Part shown: piece after piece, positions 10,852 through 18,739 of the stretch | Layout: each line of letters begins with the position of its first letter | How positions within the stretch are numbered: position 1 is the first letter of the stretch | DNA from: Scatomorpha merdigallinarum | GTDB taxonomy: Bacteria > Bacillota > Clostridia > Oscillospirales > Oscillospiraceae | Assembly: GCA_018710885.1 (NCBI GenBank) | Contig: DVJA01000023.1 | Location: forward strand, 29,023-93,022 | Direction: 5' to 3' | Length of the DNA stretch: 64,000 bases | Position numbers and translations under genes: made by a program | Notes under the pieces: generated by a model | What the model saw: the letters and a program-made list of their open reading frames with translations, nothing else | Told to the model about the DNA's origin: nothing | Database searches by the model: none

Positions 10852-11040
10852 GATATCACCTTTCATCAATAAGAGGCACACACTCCAGCGTAGCGATGCG
10901 GCGCTCCGGCGTTTAAAGCGTGCAGTGCCCCGTGAACAGTTTTTTCTAATGATAAATGATAGCACCGGGAAAGGGTTTATTTATCAATAATCTGTTAATT
11001 TCAACGCCATGCAAACCCTGTTTTGCTCCCTAAAGGCGTA

Positions 11041-12132
11041 TCACGTCTTTTCATCCGGTGTTATGTCACCCTGTTTGGCCGCATTCTTCGGTTCTTCATC
11101 GCCTTCAAGGTCGCCGACCAGCAGCTCAAGCAGGTCGTTGATGGTGACGATGCCTGTCACGCCGCCGTACTCGTCACACACAACGGCGAGTTTCTTGCGC
11201 AGGCGGCGCATGCGCTCCAGAAGCACGTCGGCCTTGATACTATCAGGCACAAAGTATGCTGGCTTTACGCAGGTCTCCAGGGCCTTCTGAGCGCTGCGCT
11301 CAGGTAGGGCAAAGTAGTCTTTTATATCCAGCACACCGATTATCTTGTCCGTGGTATCCTGGCATATGGGATAGAAGGAGTGGCGGGATTTGAATATTTC
11401 GGCCTCCCACTCCTCGGTACCCTCGTCGGCCCAGAGCACGCTCATCTGCGTGCGGTGTGTGCAGAAGTGCTCCGCGCTCTGGTCGTCGAACTCAAAGAGG
11501 TTCTGAATGAACTCGTTCTCCTCTTCGCCTATAGAACCCTTCTGAGAGCCGGCAATAGCCATCATGCGTATTTCTTCCTCGCTGTACTCGTCGTCCTCGC
11601 TGTTGGGGTCAACTCCCAGCAGGCGCAGCACGCCGTTGACGGAAACGCTGAGCAGGCTGACAATGGGTTTGAAGGCCTTGGATATGGCATAGAGCATACC
11701 TGCAAGCTTCAGCGATATACCCTCCGGGTTCTTCATGGCCAGACGTTTGGGGACCAACTCGCCGAACACCAGGGTGAAATAGCTGAGTATCAGCGTGACA
11801 AGCACAACGGCCACAGAGTTTATGATGCTTGGGCTTATACCCACGCCCAGTGAAATGACAGCGTTGGTTATAAGTCCTGCAAAGTTTGTAGCCGCCGCAG
11901 CCGAACCCAGGTAGCCTGACAGAGTAATGGCTATCTGTATGGTTGAGAGGAAGCGTTCCGGCTGCTCGGTGAGCTTACCGAGCTTAATGGCCGCCTTGTT
12001 ACCCTCGGCCGAGAGCTGCTCTATGCGCACATCCTTCACGGATATGACCGCAATCTCTGCGCAGGCAAAGATTGCATTGAGCGCTATAAGTACCACCTGG
12101 AGCACAAGTTGCCATACTAAAGTTGAGTCCAC
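11041..12132 (-). CDS. CNNM/HlyC-CorC family membrane protein with CBS pair (short form)
   Basis: Starts at GTG 12132 behind AGGAGG. Residues 1-190 form the CNNM (DUF21) transmembrane domain with hydrophobic helices and the motif VFGELVPKRLAMKNPE. Residues 205-335 hold two CBS motifs, including the family's VVCDEYGGVTGIVTINDLLELLVGDL. The family exports or senses Mg2+ or related divalent metals. It ends 25 residues after the second CBS, so the usual C-terminal CorC/HlyC domain is missing; the protein is about 363 residues rather than 420-450. The stop is followed by ordinary non-coding sequence, so it may be a natural short form. It is monocistronic. Confidence 0.9.
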   Translation of the reverse strand: MDSTLVWQLVLQVVLIALNAIFACAEIAVISVKDVRIEQLSAEGNKAAIKLGKLTEQPERFLSTIQIAITLSGYLGSAAAATNFAGLITNAVISLGVGISPSIINSVAVVLVTLILSYFTLVFGELVPKRLAMKNPEGISLKLAGMLYAISKAFKPIVSLLSVSVNGVLRLLGVDPNSEDDEYSEEEIRMMAIAGSQKGSIGEEENEFIQNLFEFDDQSAEHFCTHRTQMSVLWADEGTEEWEAEIFKSRHSFYPICQDTTDKIIGVLDIKDYFALPERSAQKALETCVKPAYFVPDSIKADVLLERMRRLRKKLAVVCDEYGGVTGIVTINDLLELLVGDLEGDEEPKNAAKQGDITPDEKT

Positions 12133-12432
12133 GAAATTAACCTCCTGAGATTATACAATACGGGTTTCTGATTTCCAGCCGGAGAAAAGTTCAAGTTCAG
12201 AGGCGGGCCATGCGCCGGCGGGTTTTCCGGCCCATAAAAGCGCAAAAACGCCCGCACCCCAAAACTTCAGGGCGCGCGCGTCAGTAACGATATTCGGTTC
12301 GGTGACAGTTAGATGAGCCGTCGTCCATGGTATAATTCATTTCTCCTTTGCGCTATATTGAAACACAAAGGAGCGCAGTTGTCAAGAGGTATTGCAAAAG
12401 CGGCCGCCTATAAATGGCGGCCGCTGCAAACT
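12133..12432. other. Intergenic region, no gene found
   Basis: This 300-base gap holds the aconitase X terminator at its right end. The left part has several short GC-rich inverted repeats (for example GCCGG/CCGGC near 12210-12238). A TATAAT on the minus strand at 12155-12150 lies so close to the CNNM ribosome site that a promoter there would leave almost no leader. I see no known riboswitch or small gene. Confidence 0.5.
12393..12425 (-). terminator. Terminator of the aconitase X operon
   Basis: A perfect ten-base stem (AGCGGCCGCC/GGCGGCCGCT) with a TATAAAT-type loop just after the small-subunit stop, followed by TTTTG on the minus strand. Confidence 0.8.
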
Positions 12433-12876
12433 TTATTCAACCGTGACGGTCCCGTCCGGCGCCACTGTGATACTCATGCCGTCCTGGACGTAGTCCAGGA
12501 ATTCCTCGCCCAGTTCGTCAACAACGGGCATAGAGGCGTCCGTCCAAACCTCGGCGAGTATGGCTCCGCTCGCGGCCAGCGAGTCTATAGTCTTGGAGAA
12601 GAGCATGCAGGCCGGCTGGTTGTTGGTAGCGCAGGCGGTGTAGAGCACCATGCCGCCTGTGGTGGAGCCTATGGTCTGCGGCAGACAGAGCGCCGTGCCC
12701 TTCATGGGCTTTTTGTAGAGGTCGGCGTTGTTCTGGTCGCCGCATTTCACGGACTTGTCTCCGAACATCATGGCCATCTGAAAGCTCGCCAGAGTGTTGA
12801 ACCCGCCGTGCGATACCAGTGCCGGGGCCGTACATTTTCCTGCCACTATCGGGCGGCCCTTGAATACTTTAGCCAT
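12433..12876 (-). CDS. Aconitase X small (swivel) subunit
   Basis: The 147-residue protein is the separate swivel-domain subunit (DUF126 type) of a two-chain aconitase X. The signature runs MAKVFKGRPIVAGKCTAPAL at the N-terminus, a central DLYKKPMKGTALCLPQTIGS, then STTGGMVLYTAC with the Ser/Thr-Gly-Gly loop expected to contact substrate. Its start shares one base with the stop of the large subunit (12876), so the two are made together. Family members dehydrate cis-3-hydroxy-L-proline in bacteria, or mevalonate 5-phosphate in archaea. The substrate here is not determined. Confidence 0.88.
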   Translation of the reverse strand: MAKVFKGRPIVAGKCTAPALVSHGGFNTLASFQMAMMFGDKSVKCGDQNNADLYKKPMKGTALCLPQTIGSTTGGMVLYTACATNNQPACMLFSKTIDSLAASGAILAEVWTDASMPVVDELGEEFLDYVQDGMSITVAPDGTVTVE

Positions 12877-14150
12877 TACTTCGCACCTCCCGTGATTATA
12901 TCGAGCAGCTCGTCCTCAGTGTAGTAGCGCGCCGTGGTGTAAGTACGCAGCTTGTTGGAACAGGTTATAACGGGCATTTTGCCGCTCAGGGGGTTGTTCA
13001 TGTACATGAGCGGGCAGATGTAACTGAGCACTACTCCGGCGCTCTCGAGCTGCTTATATTCGGGCATCTCGCGGAACTTGTCCCCAGTGGCCGGGGCTGC
13101 CGTCATGACGGTGGGCACCGTGACCTTCTTGAGGCCCTTAGCCGCCAGGGCCGCGGTGATCCTCTCCGTCCAGCTATTGAGCTGGGCTATAGTGAGGTGC
13201 GGGCAGCCGATAAAGCAGAGTTTCGGCTTGGCAGCGGGATCCTTCCACACCACGGGGTAGCTAGCCTTCACACGCTCAAGCTCGGCGTCGTCCACCACGT
13301 AAACCGGCGCGCCCTCACGGATGAGGCTCTCGCCCTGTTCCACAGCCTCGGGGGTGAGGTTTTCTATGTGATAGAGGCCCACCGCGCCGTTCGAGGCCGT
13401 GGCCGCGCCGAAGTCCTTGAGGTAGGCGCACACGTCGTCCGTGAGCTCGGTGCCAAGCCACTTGTCGAGCCCCTTCACGTACGGCACCTGCTCCATGACC
13501 TTCATGCCTATCGCGCTGCCGAGGAGCTGCGCCTCCGGCTTTTTCGTGGTCCTGACCTCAACTATCCAGTCGGCCTTCCTGCCGTCGTCCGTCAGCAGGC
13601 CGAAGTAGGGCACATAACCGACTATGCTGCCCATGAGCTCCAGCATGCCGCTGTTGCGGTTGCAGCGCGCGCCGAGCACGCTGTTTGCGTAGACGACGGC
13701 GCTCGACTCGGCCCAGGAGAGCACATCGCCCTTTTTAGGCTTGTTGCCGACTTCGTCTAGGTAACATGCGCAGGTGTAGGCGTCCGGGGAGAGTATGCCC
13801 AGCTTCTCAAGCTGCTTTTCGTACCTGTCCTGCTGGGAGTACATGAACTTCTTGAACACCAGGTCCTGTATCAGATTGCTTGGCACATTCTTGTCCAGCG
13901 GCAGAGGGTCTGCGGAAAACTTCTGTTTTGAGAGCGCCCCGGCCTTTATGAGCTGGTCATAGAGGTCGTACACCGGCTTCATGACGCCGATGCCGAAGCT
14001 TATGACCGTGTGGCCGTACTCGCTCGTCACGGGCACCATTCTGTCCGCGCCGAAGGTCTCGCCGTACATGACGAGGCTCTTCATGACTTTGGCCATGACT
14101 TCGCCCTGGGAGCCGTTGAGTATGTCCTGCTGCTCTCTGGTGAGTTCCAT
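12876..14150 (-). CDS. Aconitase X large (catalytic) subunit
   Basis: The 424-residue protein matches the DUF521 catalytic half of aconitase X. It begins MELTREQQDILNGSQGEVMAKVM behind AAAGGAG. Marks include VTSEYGHTV, the loop SVLGARCNRNSGM (cluster Cys near residue 166), FIGCPHLTIAQL, and the C-terminal VITCSNKLRTYTTARYY. These cysteines are positioned to bind the Fe-S cluster that activates the substrate hydroxyl. Bacterial members act as cis-3-hydroxyproline dehydratases. The split into two chains resembles the two-subunit type found in some bacteria and archaea. It lies directly downstream of three tiny membrane-protein genes in the same operon; no proline or mevalonate gene is nearby to settle the substrate. 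Confidence 0.88.
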   Translation of the reverse strand: MELTREQQDILNGSQGEVMAKVMKSLVMYGETFGADRMVPVTSEYGHTVISFGIGVMKPVYDLYDQLIKAGALSKQKFSADPLPLDKNVPSNLIQDLVFKKFMYSQQDRYEKQLEKLGILSPDAYTCACYLDEVGNKPKKGDVLSWAESSAVVYANSVLGARCNRNSGMLELMGSIVGYVPYFGLLTDDGRKADWIVEVRTTKKPEAQLLGSAIGMKVMEQVPYVKGLDKWLGTELTDDVCAYLKDFGAATASNGAVGLYHIENLTPEAVEQGESLIREGAPVYVVDDAELERVKASYPVVWKDPAAKPKLCFIGCPHLTIAQLNSWTERITAALAAKGLKKVTVPTVMTAAPATGDKFREMPEYKQLESAGVVLSYICPLMYMNNPLSGKMPVITCSNKLRTYTTARYYTEDELLDIITGGAK

Positions 14151-14156
14151 ATTGCT

Positions 14157-14366
14157 TCACTCCTTTGATTTGTTGTCAGAGTTGTTTTCATCTTTGATTA
14201 TATACTTCCGCATAGCGCTGCCCAGCATCATCACAAAGCCAATCACGGCCGGCAAAAAGCTGAACATAATCAGCTCGCCCCATGCGCCTGTTAGGTATGC
14301 CGCTAGCACAAAGACTGCAATAAAAATAGCCATCAGCAAAAACGCGAGGCCCGCCTTATACCACAT
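14157..14366 (-). CDS. Small two-helix membrane protein (third of the acnX-linked set)
   Basis: ATG 14366 follows GGGGGAGG by six bases and lies one base after the preceding stop, giving 69 residues; a frame extending to 14393 would overlap and has no better site. Two hydrophobic helices span about residues 4-26 and 33-52, then a charged tail rich in K, D, N and E. The layout (helix, short loop with Gly, helix, charged tail) matches three neighbours at 14368, 14625 and 14934. It is six bases before the aconitase X large-subunit start. No function is recognised. Confidence 0.7.
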   Translation of the reverse strand: MWYKAGLAFLLMAIFIAVFVLAAYLTGAWGELIMFSFLPAVIGFVMMLGSAMRKYIIKDENNSDNKSKE

Positions 14367-14367
14367 C

Positions 14368-14589
14368 TCAGTCCTCCCCCTCCGTCTTCCCAAGAGCCTC
14401 TATCAGCTCCCGGTGTCTTTGGTTTTCGTCGTATTTGGCGACGCCTGCGCCGCCTATAGCGAGGATGATGCCGGCAACCAGAGCTATCATACTGCCAATC
14501 GCCAGAAAATTGCTGTCAGTAAAACCGCCCCATACTATCGCATACACCGCGGCTATCATGATTACTATGCCTATTCTGTAGACGTACAT
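14368..14589 (-). CDS. Small two-helix membrane protein (second of the set)
   Basis: The 73-residue protein begins MYVYRIGIVIMIAAVYAIV, with a second helix around IALVAGIILAIGGAG and a charged C-terminal tail ending GKTEGED. The N-terminal 'RIGIVIMIAAVYAIVWG' is close in pattern to 'RMGVALLLGAIYLLVMG' of the next protein, which suggests duplication. Function unknown. Confidence 0.7.
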   Translation of the reverse strand: MYVYRIGIVIMIAAVYAIVWGGFTDSNFLAIGSMIALVAGIILAIGGAGVAKYDENQRHRELIEALGKTEGED

Positions 14590-14624
14590 TTCCTCTCCCG
14601 CAAATTTTTAACTGCGCGCCGCAT

Positions 14625-14816
14625 TTACTCCTCATTCTTTTCCTTCGGGGCATCGAGCGCGCCCTTGACTGCCAGCACAAAACCGGTGACCGCCAGAACT
14701 ATGCTGGCGAAAAACAGCAGCACGCCCACGCCCGACATGGAAAACATCAACAGTCCCATGACTAGCAGGTATATCGCGCCCAGCAGCAGCGCTACACCCA
14801 TCCTAAAGCTGAACAC
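14625..14816 (-). CDS. Small two-helix membrane protein (first of the acnX operon)
   Basis: Starts at GTG 14816 behind GGGGAGG. The 63 residues form two hydrophobic helices (about 5-24 and 29-52) and a short tail ending KEKNEE. A strong promoter lies directly upstream, so this gene heads the transcript that continues through two more small membrane proteins into the two aconitase X subunits. No family is recognised. Confidence 0.7.
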   Translation of the reverse strand: MFSFRMGVALLLGAIYLLVMGLLMFSMSGVGVLLFFASIVLAVTGFVLAVKGALDAPKEKNEE

Positions 14817-14842
14817 TTAAATTCCTCCCCTTCTTTTTGTCT

Positions 14843-14871
14843 AGTTTATCACGCACATATTGACTAGTCAA
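14843..14871 (-). promoter_or_regulatory. Promoter of the small-membrane-protein/aconitase X operon
   Basis: Minus strand: -35 TTGACT (14871-14866), exactly 17 bases, -10 TAAACT (14848-14843). The -35 abuts the upstream terminator hairpin. Confidence 0.65.
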
Positions 14872-14875
14872 CGCA

Positions 14876-14902
14876 AAAGGGCCGCCTTTCAGGCGGCCCT
14901 TT
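14876..14902 (-). terminator. Terminator after the stand-alone small membrane protein gene
   Basis: An 11-base stem (AAAGGGCCGCC/GGCGGCCCTTT) with a TTTCA-type loop, followed on the minus strand by TTTTG. It separates the 14934 gene from the aconitase X operon. Confidence 0.8.
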
Positions 14903-14933
14903 GCAGGAGCGTAACATTGATTGTATTTTTGCT

Positions 14934-15134
14934 TTAGTTGAGCTGCTTTGTGTCCTGAGCTTCGTCTTCAGGGTTCTTCACCAAGCCGCCGCCAAACTCA
15001 GCCACGAGCGCCACAACTATGCCAATCGCGGCGAACAATCCACCGAGATAGAACATCATATTGTACTCAAGGCCCACGACGGCGCAGAATATGCCAGCCA
15101 TCAGCATCGCAATACCAAATATCATATCCTTCAT
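14934..15134 (-). CDS. Small two-helix membrane protein, monocistronic paralogue-like
   Basis: The 66-residue protein starts MKDMIFGIAMLMAGIFCAVVG, has a second helix in LGGLFAAIGIVVALVAEFG and a charged tail ending DTKQLN. An AGGAGG site precedes the start. It shares size and layout with the three proteins at 14157-14816 but has its own promoter and terminator, so its expression is separate. No function recognised. Confidence 0.7.
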   Translation of the reverse strand: MKDMIFGIAMLMAGIFCAVVGLEYNMMFYLGGLFAAIGIVVALVAEFGGGLVKNPEDEAQDTKQLN

Positions 15135-15183
15135 TTTGTATTACCTCCTGACGTATTAGCGGCCCTTGTCGCTTTCTGTGTTA

Positions 15184-15212
15184 AATATATCACCAGCTTG
15201 TGAAATTGTCAA
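15184..15212 (-). promoter_or_regulatory. Promoter of the 14934-15134 gene
   Basis: Minus strand: perfect -35 TTGACA (15212-15207), 17-base spacer, -10 TATATT (15189-15184). Confidence 0.7.
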
Positions 15213-15243
15213 CAATAAAATGTCGAATTTTTAACACTTTTCG

Positions 15244-15278
15244 AAAAAATTTGGGAGCCGGTATTCCGGCTCCCAAAT
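15244..15278 (-). terminator. Terminator of ftsZ and the dcw cluster
   Basis: A perfect 13-base stem (ATTTGGGAGCCGG/CCGGCTCCCAAAT) with a four-base loop and a run of T on the minus strand, 17 bases after the ftsZ stop. Confidence 0.88.
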
Positions 15279-15294
15279 CGAGTCCATATAGCTA

Positions 15295-16443
15295 TTACTT
15301 GGAGTGGAAGATCTTGAATATAGTGTCGTAAGGATCTTCGTCGCTGCTGCCGCTCTCAGCGGGGGGTTCGCTGGGAGCCGGCGCCGGGCTTGGCGCGGGG
15401 GCGCTGGTGTTGGCCGCCTGACGCGCGGCGGTGTAGAGCCCCTCGGAGGCGGGCTGTTTCACGCTCTGCGCCGGTGTGTCCGGCCTGCCCTGTTCAAAGC
15501 CGGTGGCGATGACAATAACGCGGATCTCGTCCTCGAGGGAGTTGTCAAAGGTGGCGCCGAAGATGATGTTGGCGTCGGGATGCGCAGCCTCCTGCACGAG
15601 GTTGGCGGCGGCTTCGACATCGTCGAGGCCCATATCCTCGCTGCCGGTGACATTTATAAGCACGCCGTGCGCACCGTTTATGCTGGTCTCCATCAGCGGG
15701 CTGGCAACGGCCATGCGCGCGGCCTCTTCGGCCTTGCCCTTACCGACGGCGTGGCCCACACCCATGTGGGCGAAGCCCGCGTCCTTCATGATGGTGGTGA
15801 CGTCGGCGAAGTCGAGGTTTATAAAGCCGGTGTTCTTTATGAGGTCGGAGATGCTGGTGACAGCCTGACGCAGCACGTCGTCTGCTATCTCAAAGGCGTT
15901 GGCCAGAGTGACCTTCTGGTCGGTGGCGTATTTGAGCCGGTCGTTGGGGATGATGAGCAGAGAGTCCACCTTGGCAAGCAGGGCCTGGATGCCCTCCTCG
16001 GCCTGGTCCATGCGGCGCTTGCCCTCGAACTTGAAGGGCTTGGTGACCACGCCCACGGTCAGCGCGCCGGCTTCGCGGGCGATCTCCGCGACTATCGGGG
16101 CCGCGCCGGTGCCGGTACCGCCGCCCATGCCGGCGGTGATGAACACCATGTCCGCATCCTCAATGGACTTGGCTATATCGTTGCGGCTCTCTTCAGCGCT
16201 CTTTTTGCCCATGTCGGGATCGGAGCCCGCGCCCTGGCCGTGAGTGAGCTTTTCGCCTATCTGAATCTTCTGGTCGGCGTTGGAAACGGCCAGCGCCTGC
16301 TTGTCCGTATTGACGGAGATAAACTCCACGCCCTGAGTGCCGGACTTGACCATGCGGTTGACCACGTTATTGCCGGCCCCGCCCACGCCCAAGACCTTGA
16401 GTGTAACGACGTTTTCCGGTCCGGTTTCGGATTTATAAGACAT
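15295..16443 (-). CDS. ftsZ: Cell division protein FtsZ
   Basis: The tubulin-like GTPase forms the cytokinetic Z ring. ATG 16443 sits eight bases after GGGAGG and gives 382 residues starting MSYKSETGPENVVTLKVLGVGGAGNN. The tubulin signature GGGTGTGAAP is near residues 106-115, the synergy loop NLDFADV near 205, and the conserved C-terminal peptide DPYDTIFKIF is at the very end after a Pro/Ala/Ser-rich linker. It is the last dcw gene, about 160 bases after ftsQ, with its own promoter and no ftsA before it. Confidence 0.97.
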   Translation of the reverse strand: MSYKSETGPENVVTLKVLGVGGAGNNVVNRMVKSGTQGVEFISVNTDKQALAVSNADQKIQIGEKLTHGQGAGSDPDMGKKSAEESRNDIAKSIEDADMVFITAGMGGGTGTGAAPIVAEIAREAGALTVGVVTKPFKFEGKRRMDQAEEGIQALLAKVDSLLIIPNDRLKYATDQKVTLANAFEIADDVLRQAVTSISDLIKNTGFINLDFADVTTIMKDAGFAHMGVGHAVGKGKAEEAARMAVASPLMETSINGAHGVLINVTGSEDMGLDDVEAAANLVQEAAHPDANIIFGATFDNSLEDEIRVIVIATGFEQGRPDTPAQSVKQPASEGLYTAARQAANTSAPAPSPAPAPSEPPAESGSSDEDPYDTIFKIFHSK

Positions 16444-16524
16444 ATTCGGTGCCTCCCTCATATCTTTTGAGACGCCGCGCGGTGGTGTCCGCCGCGTCCT
16501 TGTATTATTTCTTCTTCTACTCAT

Positions 16525-16551
16525 ATTATATCTTTTCCCATGTCCGGTCAA
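16525..16551 (-). promoter_or_regulatory. Promoter upstream of ftsZ
   Basis: Minus strand: -35 TTGACC (16551-16546) and -10 TATAAT (16530-16525), spacer 15; the overlapping TAATAT gives spacer 17. A GC-rich hairpin follows in the leader (about 16471-16498). Confidence 0.5.
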
Positions 16552-16601
16552 CTATTTTTTGTTTCCATAACACTTTTTTCGTCATTTTTTTGCCGCGCAG
16601 C

Positions 16602-17363
16602 TCAAAACGGCGTAAATACGACAGTTTCTCCAGCCCCAGAGAGGTCTATTGTGCCTCTGTCAGAGACCGTGAGCTGGCTCACGGCAGAGACCAACTTGCC
16701 GAATTGATAGTTGATGCTCTCCTCACCGCCAAACAGGACCGTGTATCTGTCCAAGAACTCCATGACCGGAGATGCGCTGTCACTGAGTTCTATTGAAGCC
16801 GCCATACCCGCAAAACCGCGTCGCTGTATCTGGTCCAGCAGCTCCTCCAGTACCGCTACCGCCGCGCCGGAGCTGTCGCCTTCAACCACAAGGGTATCGC
16901 CTACGGCTGGGTTTACGGGGGTGATGCCGGTAACTTGTATCAGGTCTGCCGTACTCGCGGCGTCGCCCTGGGTGAGGACCTTACAGTTTCGGTCCACCAC
17001 CCAGCGCTGACCGTCGATTTCAACCCATGCGAGAGCCTGGCTCTCTACCACCTCGAAAATGACCGTGCCGGGCAGCTGGGTCGTCACTGACACGCTCTCA
17101 ACATAGGGCAGCTTTGCCAGGATGCCGCTCACCGCCGCGAAGCGGTTCACGAAGAAGAGGTTGTCGCCCTCTTCAACGCCGGCGGCCTGTATTATCTCAT
17201 CTGCGGTATAGTGCGAGTTGCCGGTGACTCGAATCTCGCCGACCTGTATGAATATACTTACAAGAAAGATGAGCACGACGCATCCGAGCAGGAATTTTGC
17301 CGGGCCTATGACTGCGGCGCGCCGGGAAGCTTTTCTCCTGAGCGAATCCGTCAGTTTTGCCAT
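16602..17363 (-). CDS. ftsQ: Cell division protein FtsQ/DivIB
   Basis: A bitopic divisome protein of 253 residues. A basic cytoplasmic N-terminus is followed by one transmembrane helix (about 22-43), then a POTRA domain with IRVTGNSHYTADEIIQAAGVEEGDN-like sequence (about 46-115), then a beta-rich domain. It starts at ATG 17363 behind AAAGGAGG. It lies between murA and ftsZ in the dcw cluster. Confidence 0.92.
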   Translation of the reverse strand: MAKLTDSLRRKASRRAAVIGPAKFLLGCVVLIFLVSIFIQVGEIRVTGNSHYTADEIIQAAGVEEGDNLFFVNRFAAVSGILAKLPYVESVSVTTQLPGTVIFEVVESQALAWVEIDGQRWVVDRNCKVLTQGDAASTADLIQVTGITPVNPAVGDTLVVEGDSSGAAVAVLEELLDQIQRRGFAGMAASIELSDSASPVMEFLDRYTVLFGGEESINYQFGKLVSAVSQLTVSDRGTIDLSGAGETVVFTPF

Positions 17364-17392
17364 CTTATCCTCCTTTCGCCTGTGTGCGGAGT

Positions 17393-18682
17393 CTAGTCTG
17401 CACCGCTTTGCGCACTCCCGGACTCGCTTTCCACGGTAATGTCCGCTCCGAGTTCCCGGAGCCGCGCATCCAGGCTTTCGTAACCCCGGACAACGTGTCC
17501 GGAGTCAAGTATGTCGGTTTTGCCCTCAGCCGAGAGGGCGGCTATGATGAGCGCTGCGCCGCCGCGCAAATCCGTGGCAACTGCCGGAGCCCCGTGCAGC
17601 GCATCAACGCCCGTGACCACGGCCACCCGGCCTTCAGTGTGTATCCTGGCGCCGAGGCGCAAAAGTTCTTCCGTAAAGCGGAAGCGGTTCTGGAACACGT
17701 TCTCCACGAACACGCTCGTGCCCTTGGCCTTCAGGCAGGCCGCCAGCATCAGGGGCTGGGCGTCCGTGGGAAAGCCGGGGTAAGGCCCGGTTATGACGGG
17801 CATCGGCGCTTTCAGGTTCCCGCCCGAACTGAGCCGGACAGTGTGCCTAGTTGATATTATATCACATCCGCACTCAGAAAGCGAGCGCAGAACGGTAGAA
17901 AAATGTTCGCATTCCACCCCGCGCAGTTCGACATCGCCTCCGCTTGCCGCGCAGGCGGCCAGATATGTAGCAGACACTATGCGGTCGGGCATAATCCGGT
18001 GCCCCACCCTTTCTGCGCCGAGCGCGCCGCCTCGCACGCGCACAGTGGCGCTGCCGGCGCCCGTCACATCCGCGCCCAGGGTTCGCAGAAAGCTTTGCAG
18101 TTCCGTTATCTCCGGCTCGCGGGCGGCGTTCATGATGACCGTCTCGCCTTCAGCTGCGCAGGCGCAGAGCATGGCGTTCTCAGTCGCTCCGACGCTCGGC
18201 ATCGGCAGGGCTATGCTCGCGCCGTGCAGGCCGTTTGGAGCTGAGCATATAAGGTCTCCACCGAGTTCGTCTATTTTCGCGCCTAGTGCCCGCAGGGCCA
18301 TCAGGTGCAGGTCTATTGGCCTGGGCCCCAGTTCGCAGCCGCCCGGCATGCTCAGCCGCGCCGAGCCGCAGCGGGCCAGAAGCGCGCCCAGGAATATCAC
18401 CGAGCTGCGCAGCTCGCGCATGAGCCGGTGCGGTATTTCTGCCCTCGCCAGCGTGCGCGAGTCTATGTTCACGACGTCGCCCTCGCGCTCGACCTTGCAG
18501 CCGAGGCCGCGCAGTATGCGTATTGTCGTGTCCACGTCACGCAGTTGTGGGACGTTTAAAAGCTCGGTCTCGCAGGGTGCGAGCACACTCGCCGCCATGA
18601 TAGGCAACACGGCGTTCTTCGCGCCCTGCACGGTTATGCTGCCCGTAAGGCGGTTGCCGCCGTTTACGTGCCAAACGCTCAT
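17393..18682 (-). CDS. murA: UDP-N-acetylglucosamine 1-carboxyvinyltransferase MurA (dcw copy)
   Basis: Transfers enolpyruvate from PEP to UDP-GlcNAc, the first committed step of peptidoglycan synthesis. The 429-residue protein has VQGAKNAVLPIMAA at the N-terminus and the active-site loop SMPGGCELGPRPIDLH, whose Cys is the fosfomycin target. GFPTDAQPLM and RGGAALIIAAL are near the end. A second, distinct copy lies at 44896-46200. This copy fills the slot between murG and ftsQ where other Firmicutes often carry murB or another mur gene. Confidence 0.95.
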   Translation of the reverse strand: MSVWHVNGGNRLTGSITVQGAKNAVLPIMAASVLAPCETELLNVPQLRDVDTTIRILRGLGCKVEREGDVVNIDSRTLARAEIPHRLMRELRSSVIFLGALLARCGSARLSMPGGCELGPRPIDLHLMALRALGAKIDELGGDLICSAPNGLHGASIALPMPSVGATENAMLCACAAEGETVIMNAAREPEITELQSFLRTLGADVTGAGSATVRVRGGALGAERVGHRIMPDRIVSATYLAACAASGGDVELRGVECEHFSTVLRSLSECGCDIISTRHTVRLSSGGNLKAPMPVITGPYPGFPTDAQPLMLAACLKAKGTSVFVENVFQNRFRFTEELLRLGARIHTEGRVAVVTGVDALHGAPAVATDLRGGAALIIAALSAEGKTDILDSGHVVRGYESLDARLRELGADITVESESGSAQSGAD

Positions 18683-18739
18683 TTTCTCTCCCCCATAACA
18701 GCAGATTCATGCCATACTATGCCGGGGGAGGCGTTTTTG

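Noticed and set aside
12150..12178. Promoter for the CNNM gene at TATAAT 12155-12150
   Set aside because: The -35 matches only three of six bases, and transcription would start almost on the ribosome site.
12433..14150. The Fe-S dehydratase as aconitase or isopropylmalate isomerase
   Set aside because: Lengths, the separate swivel subunit motif STTGG and the Cys arrangement match aconitase X, not LeuC/LeuD or AcnA.
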